IMG/VR virus record: IMGVR_UViG_3300017732_000020
Coordinates: 1-38,137 of that record
Length of the DNA stretch: 38,137 nt
Direction: 5' to 3' (one strand)
DNA from: a virus
Under the pieces are notes generated by a model. That model saw only the letters and a program-made list of their open reading frames with translations, was not told the origin of the DNA and did not search any database. Positions 37,467 to 38,137 of this stretch are shown here, piece by piece. A program made the translations under genes and the position numbers. Within the stretch, counting starts at the first letter, position 1, and each line of letters begins with the position of its first letter.

Positions 37467-37621
37467 GATGAATAATCACCACCGTAGACATTTGTAGCAA
37501 TGGTTCGGTCAATATCAATGGTGGTAGTTGTTGTTGACTGCATTGAACCTTGCGTAAAGTTAGGGGTTACTTGAGCAGCAGCTGGGCTAGCTAACATCAT
37601 CAACAAAATAAGACGTTTCAT
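37274..37621 (-). CDS. secreted Ser/Thr-rich protein (115 aa)
   Basis: A clear signal peptide, MKRLILLMMLASPAAA, is cut near AQ-VTPN. The mature part is rich in Thr and Ser (SMQSTTTTTIDIDRT, YSVTTAGEQF) and ends TSLSVFSQ. Its ATG overlaps the preceding stop (ATGA). Its last 190 bases overlap the open frame of the next secreted protein. It may be an envelope protein used at lysis or attachment. No family is recognised. Confidence 0.6.
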   Translation of the reverse strand: MKRLILLMMLASPAAAQVTPNFTQGSMQSTTTTTIDIDRTIATNVYGGDYSSWSGTNVTPSGDIADTATTYSVTTAGEQFHREIVTRSAGKIQDSLVTETIEQSTVTTSLSVFSQ

Positions 37622-37914
37622 TCTTCTTTCTTTTTAGAATCAGGAGTTTTAGGATTCGTTTTACTGTTAGATGTAGTCAGTCCAAAAGTTGCTAGTGCAC
37701 CTGTAAAGACAGAAGCTACAAAAGTAATATCACCACCACTTTGTCCTTTTTTAATCATAGGCAAGTCAACATAATTAAGAGTGATAATAAAACCACTCCA
37801 TACGACAACACCTAGACGGACAAAAGTGCCAAGGATCTGTAATTCATCCTCAGTATTTTCCTTAACTTTTTCTAGGAAACCTTTGGTTTCTTCTTTTTTG
37901 TTAGCTTGTTCCAT
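37618..37914 (-). CDS. small membrane protein (98 aa), holin-like candidate
   Basis: An acidic N-terminus (EQANKKEETKGFLEKVKENT), a membrane segment around residues 30-48 (TFVRLGVVVWSGFIITLNYV), a loop and a second segment around 62-82 (ITFVASVFTGALATFGLTT), then a Lys/Pro tail. Two segments with a charged C-terminus is a class II holin layout. It overlaps the upstream gene by 43 bases and the next by four. The function is inferred only from topology and position. Confidence 0.6.
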   Translation of the reverse strand: MEQANKKEETKGFLEKVKENTEDELQILGTFVRLGVVVWSGFIITLNYVDLPMIKKGQSGGDITFVASVFTGALATFGLTTSNSKTNPKTPDSKKKEE

Positions 37915-38137
37915 GCTTGCTTAAATATGGGTTTCATAAGCATCACTAAGTATTTAAACAGTGATGTAGCAGCAAGGGTGGCAGCTACAGAGATGAACGC
38001 TGTAGTTGCTGCTGTAGTCATGATCGTAGTAGTCGGCATTGGGACTTCAATGTCCGTAAATGGGACTTGTATGATCTGAGCTTCAGGTGGAGTAATAGGT
38101 GGGGTTACTGGTTTGGTAGTAGGAGTCTTGGTTTTTC
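37872..38137 (-). CDS. membrane protein, C-terminal part (enters from the right edge)
   Basis: The frame is open from the right edge to TAG at 37872-37874, giving at least 88 residues. A Thr/Pro-rich stretch (KTKTPTTKPVTPPITPPEAQ) precedes IIQVPFTDIEVPMP, a membrane segment (TAATTAFISVAATLAATSLF) and a basic tail (WNKLTKKKKPKVS). The start is outside the window. The same Pro-rich plus single-anchor arrangement occurs in cyanophage proteins of unknown function. Confidence 0.65.
   Translation of the reverse strand, partial: KTKTPTTKPVTPPITPPEAQIIQVPFTDIEVPMPTTTIMTTAATTAFISVAATLAATSLFKYLVMLMKPIFKQAWNKLTKKKKPKVS

Noticed and set aside
1-38137. tRNA genes, CRISPR arrays, integrase or attachment sites, insertion sequences
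   Set aside because: I looked for T-arm-like GTTCGAATC patterns, regular spaced repeats, recombinase motifs and transposase frames and found none. This fits a lytic phage, though the missing genome part could differ.
1-38137. Photosynthesis and carbon genes common in cyanophages (psbA, hli, talC)
   Set aside because: No frame with their motifs is present here; they might lie in the part of the genome outside the window.

Overview
The window is most of the genome of a lytic T7-like podovirus that infects cyanobacteria (a marine-type cyanopodovirus). All credible genes lie on the minus strand and read from right to left. The T7 plan is complete where it is covered: early genes, single-subunit RNA polymerase, SSB, endonuclease I, primase-helicase, family A DNA polymerase, exonuclease, portal, scaffold, capsid, tail tubes, internal virion proteins, tail fibre, small and large terminase. 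Cyanophage marks are the class I-type ribonucleotide reductase pair, MazG, an NblA-like phycobilisome-degradation adaptor and a set of small basic proteins familiar from cyanophages. NblA points to a phycobilisome-bearing host such as Synechococcus rather than Prochlorococcus.

Layout, in transcription order. At 38137-36215 are small membrane and secreted proteins, holin-like candidates and the small terminase. At 36218-32651 are basic proteins, an HNH endonuclease and the large terminase. At 32650-31750 is a mostly non-coding region that should hold the physical genome ends, a 39-residue zinc-ribbon gene, a perfect TTGACA host promoter and an array of GATAAG half-sites. At 31747-28208 are about a dozen small early genes. 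At 28224-19802 are RNA polymerase and the replication and nucleotide genes, including nblA. At 19805-17707 is ribonucleotide reductase, and at 17714-1 the virion genes, ending inside the tail fibre. The linear phage genome would start near 32 kb, so the window is a permuted (circularised) view. A piece between the rest of the tail fibre and the right edge is missing.

The most striking find is a 228-nt ORF-less group I intron (12684-12911) in the major capsid gene. The first 34 capsid codons (12912-13013) lie upstream of it. They join in frame to the remaining 344 codons, and a nine-base internal guide sequence spans both splice sites. Other points of note are: a DNA polymerase split into separate exonuclease and polymerase reading frames; a LAGLIDADG homing endonuclease overlapping the end of the polymerase gene; a T7 tail-fibre N-terminal-like domain repeated inside tail tubular protein B; a repeated TCACAATCACA leader before three early genes and before an internal, T7 4B-like start of the primase-helicase; and a 19-bp repeat ending in a T7-promoter-like ACAGGGAGA.

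Functionally, host RNA polymerase would start early transcription near 31.8 kb. The phage RNA polymerase then takes over replication and virion genes. Exonuclease, endonuclease I, ribonucleotide reductase, MazG and NblA convert host DNA and protein into phage nucleotides and amino acids, and virion assembly uses the conserved portal-scaffold-capsid-tail block.
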